64,000 bases of DNA from NCBI GenBank assembly GCA_949987565.1, contig OX465103.1, forward strand, positions 14,056,774 to 14,120,773. Reading direction: 5' to 3'. The position numbers and the translations under genes were made by a program. The notes beneath the pieces were generated by a model. It saw nothing but the letters and a program-made list of their open reading frames with translations. It ran no database searches and was not told the DNA's origin. Shown piece by piece: positions 42,701-57,100 of the stretch. Numbering within the stretch: the stretch's first letter is position 1; every line of letters starts with the position of its first letter. The DNA comes from Luidia sarsii (Eukaryota > Echinodermata > Asteroidea > Paxillosida > Luidiidae).

Positions 42701-45672
42701 ACAGACAGCTCACTGACAATCCACCGACAGTAAGCCGACATCCCACAGACTCTCAGAGAAGTGAACAACAGAGTAGAAGGAAAACTGGCAAGAATCTTTG
42801 CTTGATCCTGAAACAAGGATAACACCCCCTTTTACAGGACCAATTGCAAAGGCGGGGGTCACGAGGCCAGGCGGAAAAAGGGTTTCCTTCCCCCAAAAGG
42901 CTTTTTACGGCCTCCAACAAACCACCGACAGCACACCGACATCACACCGACAGCACACCAACAGCACATAGACAGTACACCGACAGCACACCGAAAGCAC
43001 ACCGACAGCACACCTACAGCACACAGACAGCACCCCGACACCACTCCGAGAGCTCACCGACAGCACGCCAACAGCACACTAATGACAGCATACCAACAAC
43101 CCACCGTCAGCACGACAGCACACCGACACTGCATCGACCATACAGCGACAGCACACCGAAAGCACACAGACAGCACACCAACAGCGAACCGACAAGCACA
43201 CCGATGGCCCACCGACAGCACACCAACAGCACACTGACAGCATACCAACAACCCACCATCAGCACGACAGCACACCGACACTACATCGACCATACAGCGA
43301 CAGCACACCCAAAGCACACAGACAGCACACTGACATTCCACCCACAGCACGCCAACACCCCACACACTCTCAGAGAAGTGAAGAAAAGAGAAGAAGGAAA
43401 ACTGGCAAACACCTTTGCTTAATCCTGAAACAAGGATAACACCCCCTTTCACAGGACCAATTGCAAAGGCGGGGGTCACGAGGCCAGGCGGAAAAAGAGT
43501 TTCCTTCCCCCAAAAGGCTTTTGACGGCCTCCAACAGACCACCGACAGCACACCGACATCACATAGACAGCAAACAGACAGCACCCCGACACCACACCGA
43601 CAGCACATAGACAGCACACCGACAGCACACCGACAGCAAACCTACAGCACTCAGACAGCACCCCGACACAACTCAGACAGCACACAGACAGCACTCCGAG
43701 AGCTCACCGACAGCACACCAACAGCACACTAATGACAGCATACCAACAACCCACCGTCAGCACGACAGCACACCGACACTGCATCGACCATACAGCGACA
43801 GCACAACGAAAGCACACAGACAGCACACCAACAGCGAACCGACAAGCACACCGATGGCCCACCGACAGCACACCAACAGCACACTGACATTCCACCCACA
43901 GCACGCTGACACCCCACACACTCTCAGAGAAGTGAAGAAAAGAGAAGAAGGAAAACTGGCAAGAACCTTTGCTTAATCCTGAAACAAGGATAACACCCCC
44001 TTTCACAGGACCAATTGCAAAGGCGGGGGTCACGAGGCCAGGCGGAAAAAGAGTTTCCTTCCCCCAAAAGGCTTTTGACGGCCTCCAACAAACCACCGAC
44101 ATCACACCGACAGCACACCAACAGCACATAGACAGCACACCAACAGCACACCGACAGCAAACCTACAGCACACCTACAGCACTCAGACAGCACCCAGACA
44201 CCACTCCGACAGCACACCGACAGCACTCCGAGAGCTCACCGACAGCACACCAACAGCACACTAATGACAGCATACCAACAACCCACCGTCAGAACGACAG
44301 CACACCGACACTGCATCGACCATACAGCGACAGCACACCGAAAGCACACAGACAGCACACCAACAGCGAACCGACAAGCACACCGATGGCCCACCGACAG
44401 CACACCAACAGCACACTGACAGCATACCAACAACCCACCATCAGCACGACAGCACACCGACACTACATCGACAATACAGCGACAGCACACCCAAAGCACA
44501 CAGACAGCACACTGACATTCCACCCACAGCACGCCGACACCCCACACACTCTCAGAGAAGTGAAGAAAAGAGAAGAAGAAAAACTGGCAAGAACCTTTGC
44601 TTAATCCTGAAATAAGGATAACACCCCCTTTCACAGTACCAATTGCAAAGGCGGGGGTCACGAGGCCAGGCGGAAAAAGAGTTTCCTTCCCCCAAAAGGC
44701 TTTTGACGGCCTCCAACAAACCACCGACATCACACCGACAGCACACCAACAGCACATAGACAGCACACCGACAGCACAGCGACAGCACACCGACAGCACA
44801 CCTACAGCACTCAGACAGCACCCCGACACCACTCCGACAGCACACCGACAGCACTCCGAGAGCTCACCGACAGCACACCAACAGCACACTAATGACAGCA
44901 TACCAACAACCCACCGTCAGCACGACAGCACACCGACACTGCATCGACCATACAGCGACAGCACACCGAAAGCACACAGACAGCACACCAACAGCGAACC
45001 GACAAGCACACCGATAGCCCACCGACAGCACACCAACAGCACACTGACAGCATACCAACAACCCACCATCAGCACGACAGCACACTGACACTACATCGAC
45101 CATACAGCGACAACACACCCAAAGCACACAGACAGCACACTGACATTCCACCGACTGTACGCCGACATCCCACAGACTCTCAGAGAAGTGAAGAAAAGAG
45201 TAGAAGGAAAACTGGCAAGAACCTTTGCTTGATCCTGAAACAAGGATAACACCCCCTTTTACAGGACCAATTGCAAAGGCGGGGGTCACGAGGGCAGGCG
45301 GAAAAAGGGTTTCCTTCCCCCTAAAGGCTTTTGACGGCCTCCAACAAACCACCGACATCACACCGACAGCACACCAACAGCACATAGACAGCACACCGAC
45401 AGCACACCGAAAGCACACCGACAGCACACCTACAGCACACAGACAGCACCCCGACACCACTCCGAGAGCTCACCGACAGCACGCCAACAGCACACTAATG
45501 ACAGCATACCAACAACCCACCGTCAGCACAACAGCACACCGACACTGCATCGACCACACAGCGACAGCACACCAAAAGAACACAGACAGACCATTAACAG
45601 CAAACTGACAGCACACCGATAGCTCACCGACAGCACACCAACAACCCACCGTAAGCACACAGACACTGCACA
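30728..45672. repeat. 11-bp satellite in higher-order repeat, left block
   Basis: Basic unit CGACAGCACAC with frequent first-half variants (CAACAG, CTACAG, CGAAAG, AGACAG). Every 390-900 bp a conserved spacer of about 200 bp interrupts it, running from CTCTCAGAGAAGTGAAGAAA through CCTTTGCTTAATCCTGAAAC and ACAGGACCAATTGCAAAGGC to CTTTTGACGGCCTCCAACA. Spacer anchors (TTGCTTRATCC) lie near 30,774, 31,167, 32,026, 32,842, 33,743, 34,503, 35,315, 36,075, 36,887, 37,647, 38,286, 38,751, 39,335, 39,952, 40,406, 41,001, 41,455, 42,084, 42,798, 43,416, 43,970, 44,598 and 45,226. Confidence 0.95.
33967..37110. repeat. 1,572-bp tandem super-unit within the satellite
   Basis: Marker blocks at 34,141, 35,713 and 37,285 recur at exactly 1,572 bp with almost no differences, so whole pairs of higher-order units were recently amplified. 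The units include the unusual word ACATAGACAGACTTTTAACA at 34,055, 35,627 and 37,199. Confidence 0.85.
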
Positions 45673-45741
45673 CCGAAGGAGTTCACCTGGGTGTGTCAGT
45701 GTGCTAGTGGGTGCCAAGGGTAGAGGAGACCCAGGAAGCGG

Positions 45742-46161
45742 CTAGATGCTGGGCAAAGTAGGGGTGTGTGTGGGTATAGGAGACCCATTAGACAAAAGCA
45801 GTTGCCAGATGTCGCTTATGTGGACTCCGATGTCATGTTGTACCGTGTTGTGTTTGAAGATCTGGATGGCTTCTCTCACTCGACGGGGGTGCCATCTGTC
45901 GACGCTGGTGATGAGTTCAACATTGCCCCACCGAATGACATGGTCCTTCTCACGTGAGTGCTTGATGATTCCAGTGTTTTCGTATTCTCCCTTGCAGCCA
46001 TGGCCTTTGTGCTCATTGAGTCTGGTGGGAAGGTCCCAACCAGTCTCTCCAACGTACACTTTGCCACATTCGCAAGGAATCTTGTAGACACCATGTCTGG
46101 AAGTCGACATCAAACCCCACCTCCGCTCGGATTCGGCCTTCAGGAAGAAGACAGACATCAA
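45742..46161 (-). pseudogene. inverted GIY-YIG endonuclease fragment, copy 2 left arm
   Basis: 139 open codons on the minus strand: GVYKIPCECGKVYVGETGWD through EAIQIFKHNT to a stop in the 3' flank. Unlike the left arm of copy 1 it keeps the Trp codon after HVIR. It is a fragment of an arm, not an independent gene. Confidence 0.8.
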
Positions 46162-47365
46162 CCTCAGTCAATGCACCCTTTCCGCCAGGGAAACAGGAGT
46201 GCTTGCACGCGGGGACCAGTTTGCCATCAGGCCTCGTTCAGTACCAGTCGAGGATATCATCCAAGCCACCGAACCAGCCCTCAGACTGCTCCCGAAGACT
46301 GCAGCAGATGACATCTGCCTTGACGTCAGCCAAGCCATTGCACAGCACAAGCCAGTGCAACCCAACCTCTCCGGCCAAGAATGGAGAGCTCTACAAGATC
46401 TATGCCAGGACAAGTCCATCCATATCCTAACTGCTGACAAAGCGGTTATGGACAGGAAGGACTATGACCGGAAGGTGCTGAACATCCTCGAGTCGGGGGC
46501 TTACTGCCCTCTTCCAAAGGATCCCACACAGTCCATAAGAGAGGAGAATGAAGCCAAGGTACTTGCTTTGCAATGTGCTGGCAACATTCCCTATAACCTC
46601 TACAGACAACTCCGGTCATCCTGTCTTCGGCCAACCCACAAGATCAACAAGCCCGATGTTCCCCTCAGACCCATTGTGGCCACACGGAGAGAGAGGCCCT
46701 TCCTACAATACTGCCAGGCACCTTGCAAACATCTTGCGTCCGCTAGTTGGCAAACACTGATCATCGTGTGAAGAACTCGGAGCAATTTGTCAGATTCACA
46801 CGTGACCTTGTTCTTCAATCCAATGAGGTCATGGTGAGTTTTGACGTGGTCTCTCTCTTCACCAATGTTCCCACTAGTGATGCCTGGACTATTGTTGAGG
46901 AATGACTCTCCCAGGACCACACACACTGCGGGAATGTGCAGATCTCACCCCAAGCCAGATCCAAGGCCTCCTAGAATTCTGCGTCTCCTCTTCCAGCTTC
47001 AGATGGAGACAAAAATTCTTTGAGCAGTCAGCAGGAACCTCCATGGGATTCCCTATATCCCCGGTTCTTGCTGACATGTTCATGGAGGAGTTTTACCAGA
47101 CAGCCATTGCCACAGCTGATTTCCAACCGCAAGTCTGCCTGCGTTACGTTGACAACATCTTCGTCGTCTGGCAGCACGGCCAAGACAAGCTCCAGCTGTT
47201 CCTGGATCACCTCAATGGGCTACACATCCGCATCCAATTCACCGTGAATCAAGAAAGGGATGGCAACGTCCCTTTCCTGGACGAGGAGGTGTCCAGGCAG
47301 GACATAATGGCTCCCTCACTCAGCGGGTCTACTGAAAGCACACCCATTCCATCACCCCAGCATCA
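46102..47365 (+). pseudogene. Penelope-like reverse transcriptase, copy 2 (broken)
   Basis: Same layout as 28,697-29,960. It is open without the 2-nt deletion up to 46,771, then shows the shared frameshifts near 46,690 and 46,754 and a stop near 46,905. The active-site box reads YVDN (47,145-47,156) instead of YIDD, so the second catalytic Asp is lost, a change private to this copy. It is not functional. Confidence 0.85.
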
Positions 47366-47373
47366 GATGCTCA

Positions 47374-47835
47374 GTGAACAACACGCTTGTTCAGCGTGCC
47401 TACAGGATCTTTGAGGGGAACAATCAACGGGAGGAGATTCGTCACATCAAGGTTTTCCACACAGAACTCAACAAGATCCGGAACCACACGCAGATCCACA
47501 AGGACAGACTTGATCCGTCTTCCAGACCTGGTGTCTACAAGATTCCTTGCGAATGTAACAAAGTGTACGTTGGAGAGACTGGTTGGGACCTTCCCACCAG
47601 ACTCAATGAGCACAAAGGCCACGGCTGCAAGGGAGAATACAAAATCACTGGAATCATCAAGCACTCACGTGAGAAGGACCATGTCATTCGGTGGGGCAAT
47701 GTTGAACTCATCACCAGCGTCGACAGATGGCAACCTCGTCGAGTGAGAGAAGCCATCCAGATCTTCAAACACAACACGGTACAACAAGACATCGGAGTCC
47801 ACATGAGCGACATCTGCCAACTGCTTTTTGTCTAA
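47374..47835 (+). pseudogene. Penelope-like GIY-YIG endonuclease domain, copy 2
   Basis: 153 open residues differing at only a few positions from 29,967-30,428 (for example YKITG for YENTG). It has the same GVYKIPC and VYVGET motifs and is out of frame with the reverse transcriptase. Confidence 0.85.
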
Positions 47836-48139
47836 TGGGTCTCCTATACCCACACACACCCCTACTTTGCCCAGCATCTAGCTGCCTCCTGAATCTCCTC
47901 TACCCTTGGCACCCACTAGCACACTGACACACCCCAGTGAACTACTTCTTGCTCTGGTGGTCACACTGGCAGGAATATTCTACATGCTTCAGTAGCCGCA
48001 CTGGGTGGGAAGATCCTGCACCCTCCAGTGGCCACACTGGGCAGGAAAGATTCAACACACATCAGCGCTTCCACCAAGCTTATATACACCGATGAGAGTT
48101 GGAATTCAGCAGTATCCTGAAAATGTACTGCCGTTACCT

Positions 48140-51100
48140 GATGTGAAGAAGAAGAGTAGAAAGAAAACTGGCAAGAACCTTTGCTTGATCCTGAAACAAG
48201 GATAACACCCCCTTTTACAGGACCAATTGCAAAGGTGGGAGTCACGAGGCCAGGCGGAAAAAGAGTTTCCTTCCCCAAAAAAGGCTTTTGACGGCCTCCA
48301 ACAGACCACCGACAGCACACCGACATCACATAGACAGCACACAGACAGCACCCCGACACCACACCGACAGCACACCGACAACACACGGAGAGCACACCTA
48401 TAGCACTCAGACAGCACCCCGACACCACTCCGACAGCACACCGACAGCACTCCGAGAGCTCACCGACAGCACACCAACAGCACACTAATGACAGCATACC
48501 AACAACCCACCGTCAGCACGACAGCACAACGACACTGCATCGACCATACAGCGACAGCACAACGAAAGCACACAGACAGCACACCAACAGCGAACCGACA
48601 AGCACACCGATGGCCCACCGACAGCACACCAACAGCACACTTACAGCATACCAACAACCCACCATCAGCACGACAGCACACCGACACTACATCGACCATA
48701 CAGCGACAGCACACCCAAAGCACACAGACAGCACACTGACATTCCACCCACAGCACGCCGACACCCCACACACTCTCAGAGAAGTGAAGAAAAGAGAAGA
48801 AGAAAAACTGGCAAGAACCTTTGCTTAATCCTGAAACAAGGATAACACCCCCTTTCACAGGACCAATTGCAAAGGCGGGGGTCACGAGGCCAGGTGGAAA
48901 AAGAGTTTCCTTCCCCAAAAGGCTTTTGACGGCCTCCAACAAACCACCGACATCACACCGACAGCACACCAACAGCACACCGACAGCACACCGACAGTAC
49001 ACCGACAGCACACCTACAGCACTCAGACAGCACCCCGACAGCACTCCGACAGCACTCCGACATCACACCGACAGCACACCAACAGCACATAGACAGCACA
49101 CCGACAGCACACCGAAAGCACACCGACAGCACACCTACAGCACACAGACAGCACCCCGACACCACTCCGAGAGCTCACCGACAGCACACCAACAGCACAC
49201 TAATGACAGCATACCAACAACCCACCGTCAGCACGACAGCACACCGACACTACATCGACCATACAGCGACAACACACCCAAAGCACACAGACAGCACACT
49301 GACATTCCACCCACAGCATACCGACACCCAACACACTCTCAGAGGAGTGAAGAAAAGAGTAGAAGGAAAACTGTCAAGAACCTTTGTTTGATCCTGAAAC
49401 AAGGATAACACCCCCTTTCACAGGACCAATTGCAAAGGCTGGGGTCACGAGGCAAGGCGGAAAAAGAGTTTCCTTCCCCCAAAAGGCTTTTGACGGCCTC
49501 CAACAGACCACCGACAGCACACCGACATCACACAGACAGCACACAGACAGCACCCCGACACCACACCGACAGCACACCGACAGCACTCCGACTCCATACC
49601 AACAGCACACTAATGACAGCATACCAACAACCCACCGTCAGCACGACAGCACAACGACACTGAATCGACCACACAGCGACAGCACACCAAAAGAACATAG
49701 ACAGACTTTTAACAGCAAACTGACAGCACACCGATAGCACACCTACATCACACAGACAGCACCCCGACACCACTCCGAGAGCTCACCGACAGCACACCAA
49801 CAGCACACTAATGACAGCATACCAACAACCCACCGTCAGCACGTCAGCACAACGACACTGCATCGACCATACAGCGACAGCACACCGAAAGCACACAGAC
49901 AGCACACCAACAGCGAACTGACAAGCACACCGATGGCCCACCGACAGCACACCAACAGCACACTGACAGCATACCAACAACCAACCATCAGCACGACAGC
50001 ACACCGACACTTCATCGACCATACAGCGACAGCACACCCAAAGCACACAGACAGCACACTGACATTCCACCCACAGCACGCCGACACCCCAAACACTCTC
50101 AGAGAAGTGAAGAAAAGATGAGAAGGAAAACTGGCAAGAACCTCTGCTTAATCCTGAAACAAGGATAACACTCCCTTTCACAGGACCAATTGCAAAGGCG
50201 GGGGTCACGAGGCCAGGCGGAAAAAGGGTTTCCTTCCCCCGAAAGGCTTTTGACTGCCTCCAAGAGACCACCGACAGCACACCGACATCACATAGACAGC
50301 ACACAGACAGCACCCCGCCACCACACCGACAGCACACCGACAACACACCGACAGCACACCTACAGCACTCAGACAGCACCCCGACATCACTCCGACAGCA
50401 CACCGACGGCACTCCGAGAGCTCACCGACAGCACACCAACAGCACAATAATGACAGCCTACCAACAACCCACCGTCAGCACGACAGCACACCGACACTGC
50501 ATCGACCATACAGCGACAGCACACCGAAAGCACACAGACAGCGCACCAACAGCGAACCGACAAGCACACCGATGGCCAACCGACAGCACACCAACAGCAC
50601 ACTAACAGCATACCAACAACCCACCATCAGCACGACAGCACACCGACACTACATCGACCATACAGCGACAGCACACCCAAAGCACACAGACAGCACACTG
50701 ACATTCCACCCACAGCACGCCGACACCCCACACACTCTCAGAGAAGTGAAGAAAAGAGAAGAAGAAAAACTGGCAAGAATCTTTGCTTAATCCTGAAACA
50801 AGGATAACACCCCCTTTTACAGGACCAATTGCAAACGAGGGGGTTACGAGGCCAGGCGGAAAAAGGGTTTCCTTCCCCCAAAAGGCTTTTGACGGCCTCC
50901 AACAAACCACCGACAGCACACCGACATCACACCGACAGCACACCAACAGCACATAGACAGCACACCGAAAGCACACCGACAGCACACCGACAGCACACCT
51001 ACAGCATACAGACAGCACCCCGACACCACTCCGAGAGCTCACCGACACAACACCAACAGCACACTAATGACAGCATACCAACAACCCACCGTCAGCACGA

Positions 51101-54100
51101 CAGCACACCGACACTGCATCGACCATACAGCGACAGCACACCGAAAGCACACAGACAGCACACCAAAAGCGAACCGACAAGCACACCGATGGCCCACCGA
51201 CAGCACACCAACAGCACACTGACAGCATACCAACAACCCACCATCAGCACGACAGCACACCGACACTACATCGACCATACAGCGACAGCACACCCAAAGC
51301 ACACAGACAGCACACTGACATTCCACCCTCAGTACGCCGACACCCCACACACTCTCAGACAAGTGAAGAAAAGAGTAGAAGGAAAACTGGCAAGAACCTT
51401 TGCTTAATCCTGAAACAAGGATAACACCCCCTTTCACAGGACCAATTGCAAAGGCTGGGGTCACGAGGCAAGGCGGAAAAAGAGTTTCCTTCCCCCAAAA
51501 GGCTTTTGACGGCCTCCAACAAACCACCAACAGCACATCGATAGCACACCAACAGCACATAGACAGCACACCGACAGCACACCGACAGCACACCTACAGC
51601 ACTCAGACAGCACCCCGACACCACTCCGACAGCACACCGACAGCACTCCGAGAGCTCAACGACAGCAGACCAACAGAACACTAATGACAGCATACCAACA
51701 ACCCACCGTCAGCATGACAGGACACCGACACTACATCGACCATACAGCGACAGCACACCGAAAGCACAAAGACAGCACACCAACAGCGAACCGTCAAGCA
51801 CACCGATGGCCAACCGACAGCACACCAACAGCACACTGACAGCATACCAACAACCCACCATCAGCACGACAGCACACCGACACTACATCGACCATACAGC
51901 AACAGCACACCCAAAGCACACAGACAGCACACTGACATTCCACCCAGAGCACGCCGACACCCCACACACTCTCAGAGAAGTGAAGAAAAGAGAAGAAGAA
52001 AAACTGGCAAGAATCTTTGCTTAATACTGAAACAAGGATAACACCCCCTTTCACAGGACCAAGTGCAAAGGCAGGGGTCACGAGGCCAGGCGGAAAAAGA
52101 GTTTCCTTCACCCAAAAGGCTTTTGACGGCCTCCAACAGACCACCGACAGCACACCTACAGCACATAGACAGCACACCGACAGCACACTTACAGCACACA
52201 GACAGCACCCCGAAAGCACACCGACATCACTCCGAAAGCCCACCAACAGCACACTGAAAGCATACCAACAACCCACCATCAGCACGACAGCACACCGACA
52301 CTACATCGACCATACAGCGACAGCACACCGAGAGCACACCGTTACCACACAGACATCACAACGACAGCACACCTACAGCACACCTACAGCACATAGACGG
52401 CACACCGACAGCACACCGACAGCACACCTACAGCAACCCGACACAACACCGACAGCACATCGACAGCACTCCGAAAGCCCACCGACAGCACACCAACAGC
52501 ACACTGAAAGCATACCAACAACCCACTATCAGCACGCCAGCATACCGACACTACATCGACCGTACAGCGACAGCACACCCAAAGCACACAGACAGCACAC
52601 TGACATTCCACCCAGAGTACGCCGACACCCAACACACTCTCAGAGGAGTGAAGAAAAGAGTAGAAGGAAAACTGGCAAGAACCTTTGCTTAATCCTGAAA
52701 CAAGGATAACATCCCCTTTCACAGGACCAATTGCAAAAGCGGGGGTCACAAGACCAGGCGGAAAAAGAGTTTCCTTCCCCCAAAAGGCTTTTGACGGCCT
52801 CCAACAGACCACCGACAGCACACCGACATCACACAGACAGCACACAGACAGCACCCCGACACCACACCGACAGCACACCGACAGCACTCCGACTCCATAC
52901 CAACAGCACACTAATGACAGCATACCAACAACCCACCGTCAGCACGACAGCACAACGACACTGAATCGACCACACAGTGACAGCACACCAAAAGAACATA
53001 GACAGACTTTTAACAGCAAACTGACAGCACACCGATAGCACACCTACATCACACAGACAGCACCCCGACACCACTCCGAGAGCTCACCGACAGCACACCA
53101 ACAGCACACTAATGACAGCATACCAACAACCCACCGTCAGCACGTCAGCACAACGACACTGCATCGACCATACAGCGACAGCACACCGAAAGCACACAGA
53201 CAGCACACCAACAGCGAACTGACAAGCACACCGATGGCCCACCGACAGCACACCAACAGCACACTGACAGCATACCAACAACCAACCATCAGCACGACAG
53301 CACACCGACACTACATCGACCATACAGCGACAGCACACCCAAAGCACACAGACAGCACACTGACATTCCACCCACAGCACGCCGACACCCCAAACACTCT
53401 CAGAGAAGTGAAGAAATGATGAGAAGGAAAACTGGCAAGAACCTCTGCTTAATCCTGAAACAAGGATAACACCCCCTTTCACAGGACCAATTGCAAAGGC
53501 GGGGGTCACGAGGCCAGGCGGAAAAAGGGTTTCCTTCCCCCGAAAGGCTTTTGACGGCCTCCAACAGACCACCGACAGCACACCGACATCACATAGACAG
53601 CACAAAGACAGCACACCGACACCACACCGACAGCACACCGACAACACACCGACAGCACACCTACAGCACTCAGACAGCACCCCGACACCACTCCGACAGC
53701 ACACCGACAGCACTCCGAGAGCTCACCGACAGAACACCAACAGCACACAAATGACAGCATACCAACAACCCACCGTCAGCACGACAGCACACCGACCAGC
53801 ATCGACAATACAGCGACAGCACACCGAAAGCACACAGACAGCACACCAACAGCGAACAGACAAGCACACCGATGGCCCACCGACAGCACACCAACAGCAC
53901 ACTGACAGCATACCAACAAACCACCATCAGCACGACAGCACACTGACACTACATCGACCATACAGCGACAGCACACCCAAAGCACACAGACAGAAAAACT
54001 GACATTCCACCCACAGCACGCCGACACCCCACACACTCTCAGAGAAGTGAAGAAAAGAGAAGAAGGCAAACTGGCAAGAACCTTTGCTTAATCCTGAAAC

Positions 54101-57100
54101 AAGGATAACACCCCCTTTCACAGGACCAATTGCAAAGGCGGGGGTCACGAGGCCAGGCGGAAAAAGAGTTTCCTTCCCCGAAAAGGCTTTTGACGGCCTC
54201 CAACAAACCACCGACATCACACCGACAGCACACCAACAGCACATAGACAGCACACCGACAGCACACCGACAACACACCGACAGCACACCTACGGCACTCA
54301 GACAGCACACCTACAGCACTCAGACAGCACACCGACAGCACTCCGAGAACTCACCGACAGCACACCAACAGCACACTAATGACAGCATACCAACAACCCA
54401 CCGTCAGCACGACAGCACACCGACACTGCATCGACCATACAGCGACAGCCAACCGAAAGCACACAGACAGCACACCAACAGCGAACCGACAAGCACACCG
54501 ATGGCCCACCGACAGCACACCAACAGCACACTGACAGCATACCAACAACCCACCATCAGCACGACAGCACACCGCCACTACATCGACCATACAGCGACAG
54601 CACACCCAAAGCACACAGACAGCACACCTAGAGCACACAGACAGCACCCCGACACCACTCCGAGAGCTCACCGACAGCACGCCAACAGCACACTAATGAC
54701 AGCATACCAACAACCCACCATCAGCACGACAGCACACCGACACTGCATCGACCATACAGCGACAGCACACCGAAAGCACACAGACAGCACACCAACAGCG
54801 AACCGACAAGCACACCGATGGCCCACCGACAGCACACCAACAGCACACTGACAGCATACCAACAACCCACCATCAGCACGACAGCACACCGACACTACAT
54901 CGACCATAGAGCGACAGCACACCCAAAGCACACAGACAGCAAACTGACATTCCACCCACAGCACGCCGACAGCACCACAACACCACACCGACAGCACACT
55001 AATGGCAGCATACCAACAACCCACCGTCAGCACGACAGCACACCGACACTGCATCGACCATACAGCGACAGCACACCGAAAGCACACAGACAGCACACCA
55101 ACAGCGAACAGACAAGCACACCGATGGCCCACCGACAGCACACCAACAGCACACTGACAGCATACCAACAAACCACCATCAGCACGACAGCACACCGACA
55201 CTACATCGACCATACAGCGACAGCACACCCAAAGCACACAGACAGCAAACTGACATTCCACCCACAGCACGCCGACACCCCACACACTCTCAGAGAAGTG
55301 AAGAAAAGAGAAGAAGGAAAACTGGCAAGAACCTTTGCTTAATCCTGAAACAAGGATAACACCCCCTTTCACAGGACCAATTGCAAAGGCGGGGGTCACG
55401 AGGCCAGGCGGAAAAAGAGTTTCCTTCCCCCAAAAGGCTTTTGACGGCCTCCAACAAACCACCGACATCACACCGACAGCACACCAACAGCACATAGACA
55501 GCACACCGACAGCACACCGACAACACACCGACAGCACACCTACGGCACTCAGACAGCACACCTACAGCACTCAGACAGCACACCGACAGCACTCCGAGAG
55601 CTCACCGACAGCACACCAACAGCACACTAATGACAGCATACCAACAACCCACCGCCAGCACGACAGCACACCGACACTGCATCGACCATACAGCGACAGC
55701 CAACCGAAAGCACACAGACAGCACACCAACAGCGAACCGACAAGCACACTGATGGCCCACCGACAGCACACCAACAGCACACTGACAGCATACCAATAAC
55801 CCACCATCAGCACGACAGCACACCGACACTACATCGACCATACAGCGACAGCACACCCAAAGCACACAGACAGCACACCTAGAGCACACAGACAGCACCC
55901 CGACACCACTCCGAGAGCTCACCGACAGCACGCCAACAGCACACTAATGACAGCATACCAACAACCCACCATCAGCACGACAGCACACCGACACTGCATC
56001 GACCATACAGCGACAGCACACCGAAAGCACACAGACAGCACACCAACAGCGAACCGACAAGCACACCGATGGCCCACCGACAGCACACCAACAGCACACT
56101 GACAGCATACCAACAACCCACCATCAGCACGACAGCACACCGACACTACATCGACCATACAGCGACAGGACACCCAAAGCACACAGATAGCACACTGACA
56201 TTCCACCCACAGCACGCTGACACCCCACACACTCTCAGAGAAGTGAATAAAAGAGTAGAAGGAAAACTGGCAAAAACCTTTGCTTAATCCTGAAACAAGG
56301 ATAACACCCCCTTTCACAGGACCAATTGCAAAGGCGGGGGTCACGAGGCCAGGCGGAAAAAGAGTTTCCTTCCCCCAAAAGGCTTTTGACGGCCTCCAAC
56401 AGACCACCGACAGCACACCGACATCACATAGTCAGCACAAAGACAGCACACCGACACCACACCGACAGCACACCGACAACACACCGACAGCACACCTACA
56501 GCACTCAGACAGCACCCCGACACCACTCCGACAGCACACCGACAGCACTCCGAGAGCTCACTGACAGAACACCAACAGCACACTAATGACAGCATACCAA
56601 CAACCCACCATCAGCACGACAGCACACCGACACTGCATCGACCATACAGCGACAGCACACCGAAAGCACACAGACAGCACACCAACAGCGAACCGACAAG
56701 CACACCGATGGCCCACCGACAGCACACCAACAGCACACTGACAGCATACCAACAACCCACCATCAGCACGACAGCACACCGACACTACATCGACCATAGA
56801 GCGACAGCACACCCAAAGCACACAGACAGCAAACTGACATTCCACCCACAGCACGCCGACAGCACCACAACACCACACCGACAGCACACTAATGGCAGCA
56901 TACCAACAACCCACCGTCAGCACGACAGCACACCGACACTGCATCGACCATACAGCGACAGCACACCGAAAGCACACAGACAGCACACCAACAGCGAACA
57001 GACAAGCACACCGATGGCCCACCGACAGCACACCAACAGCACACTGACAGCATACCAACAAACCACCATCAGCACGACAGCACACCGACACTACATCGAC

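Larger units (their letters stand above)
45673..48125 (+). mobile_element. Penelope-like retroelement, copy 2
   Basis: Collinear with 28,268-30,720 at an offset of 17,405 bp (17,407 after one 2-nt indel). It has the same inverted left arm, the same internal region and the same right junction into satellite (CCTGAAAATGTACTGCCGTT then GAAGAAGAGTAGAAAG). The left arm is about 170 bp shorter and meets satellite directly at 45,673. Confidence 0.87.

Noticed and set aside
30728..45672. Regularly spaced repeats reminiscent of a CRISPR array.
   Set aside because: Repeat units are 11 bp without unique spacers, the regular spacer is constant, and the context is a spliced eukaryotic genome.
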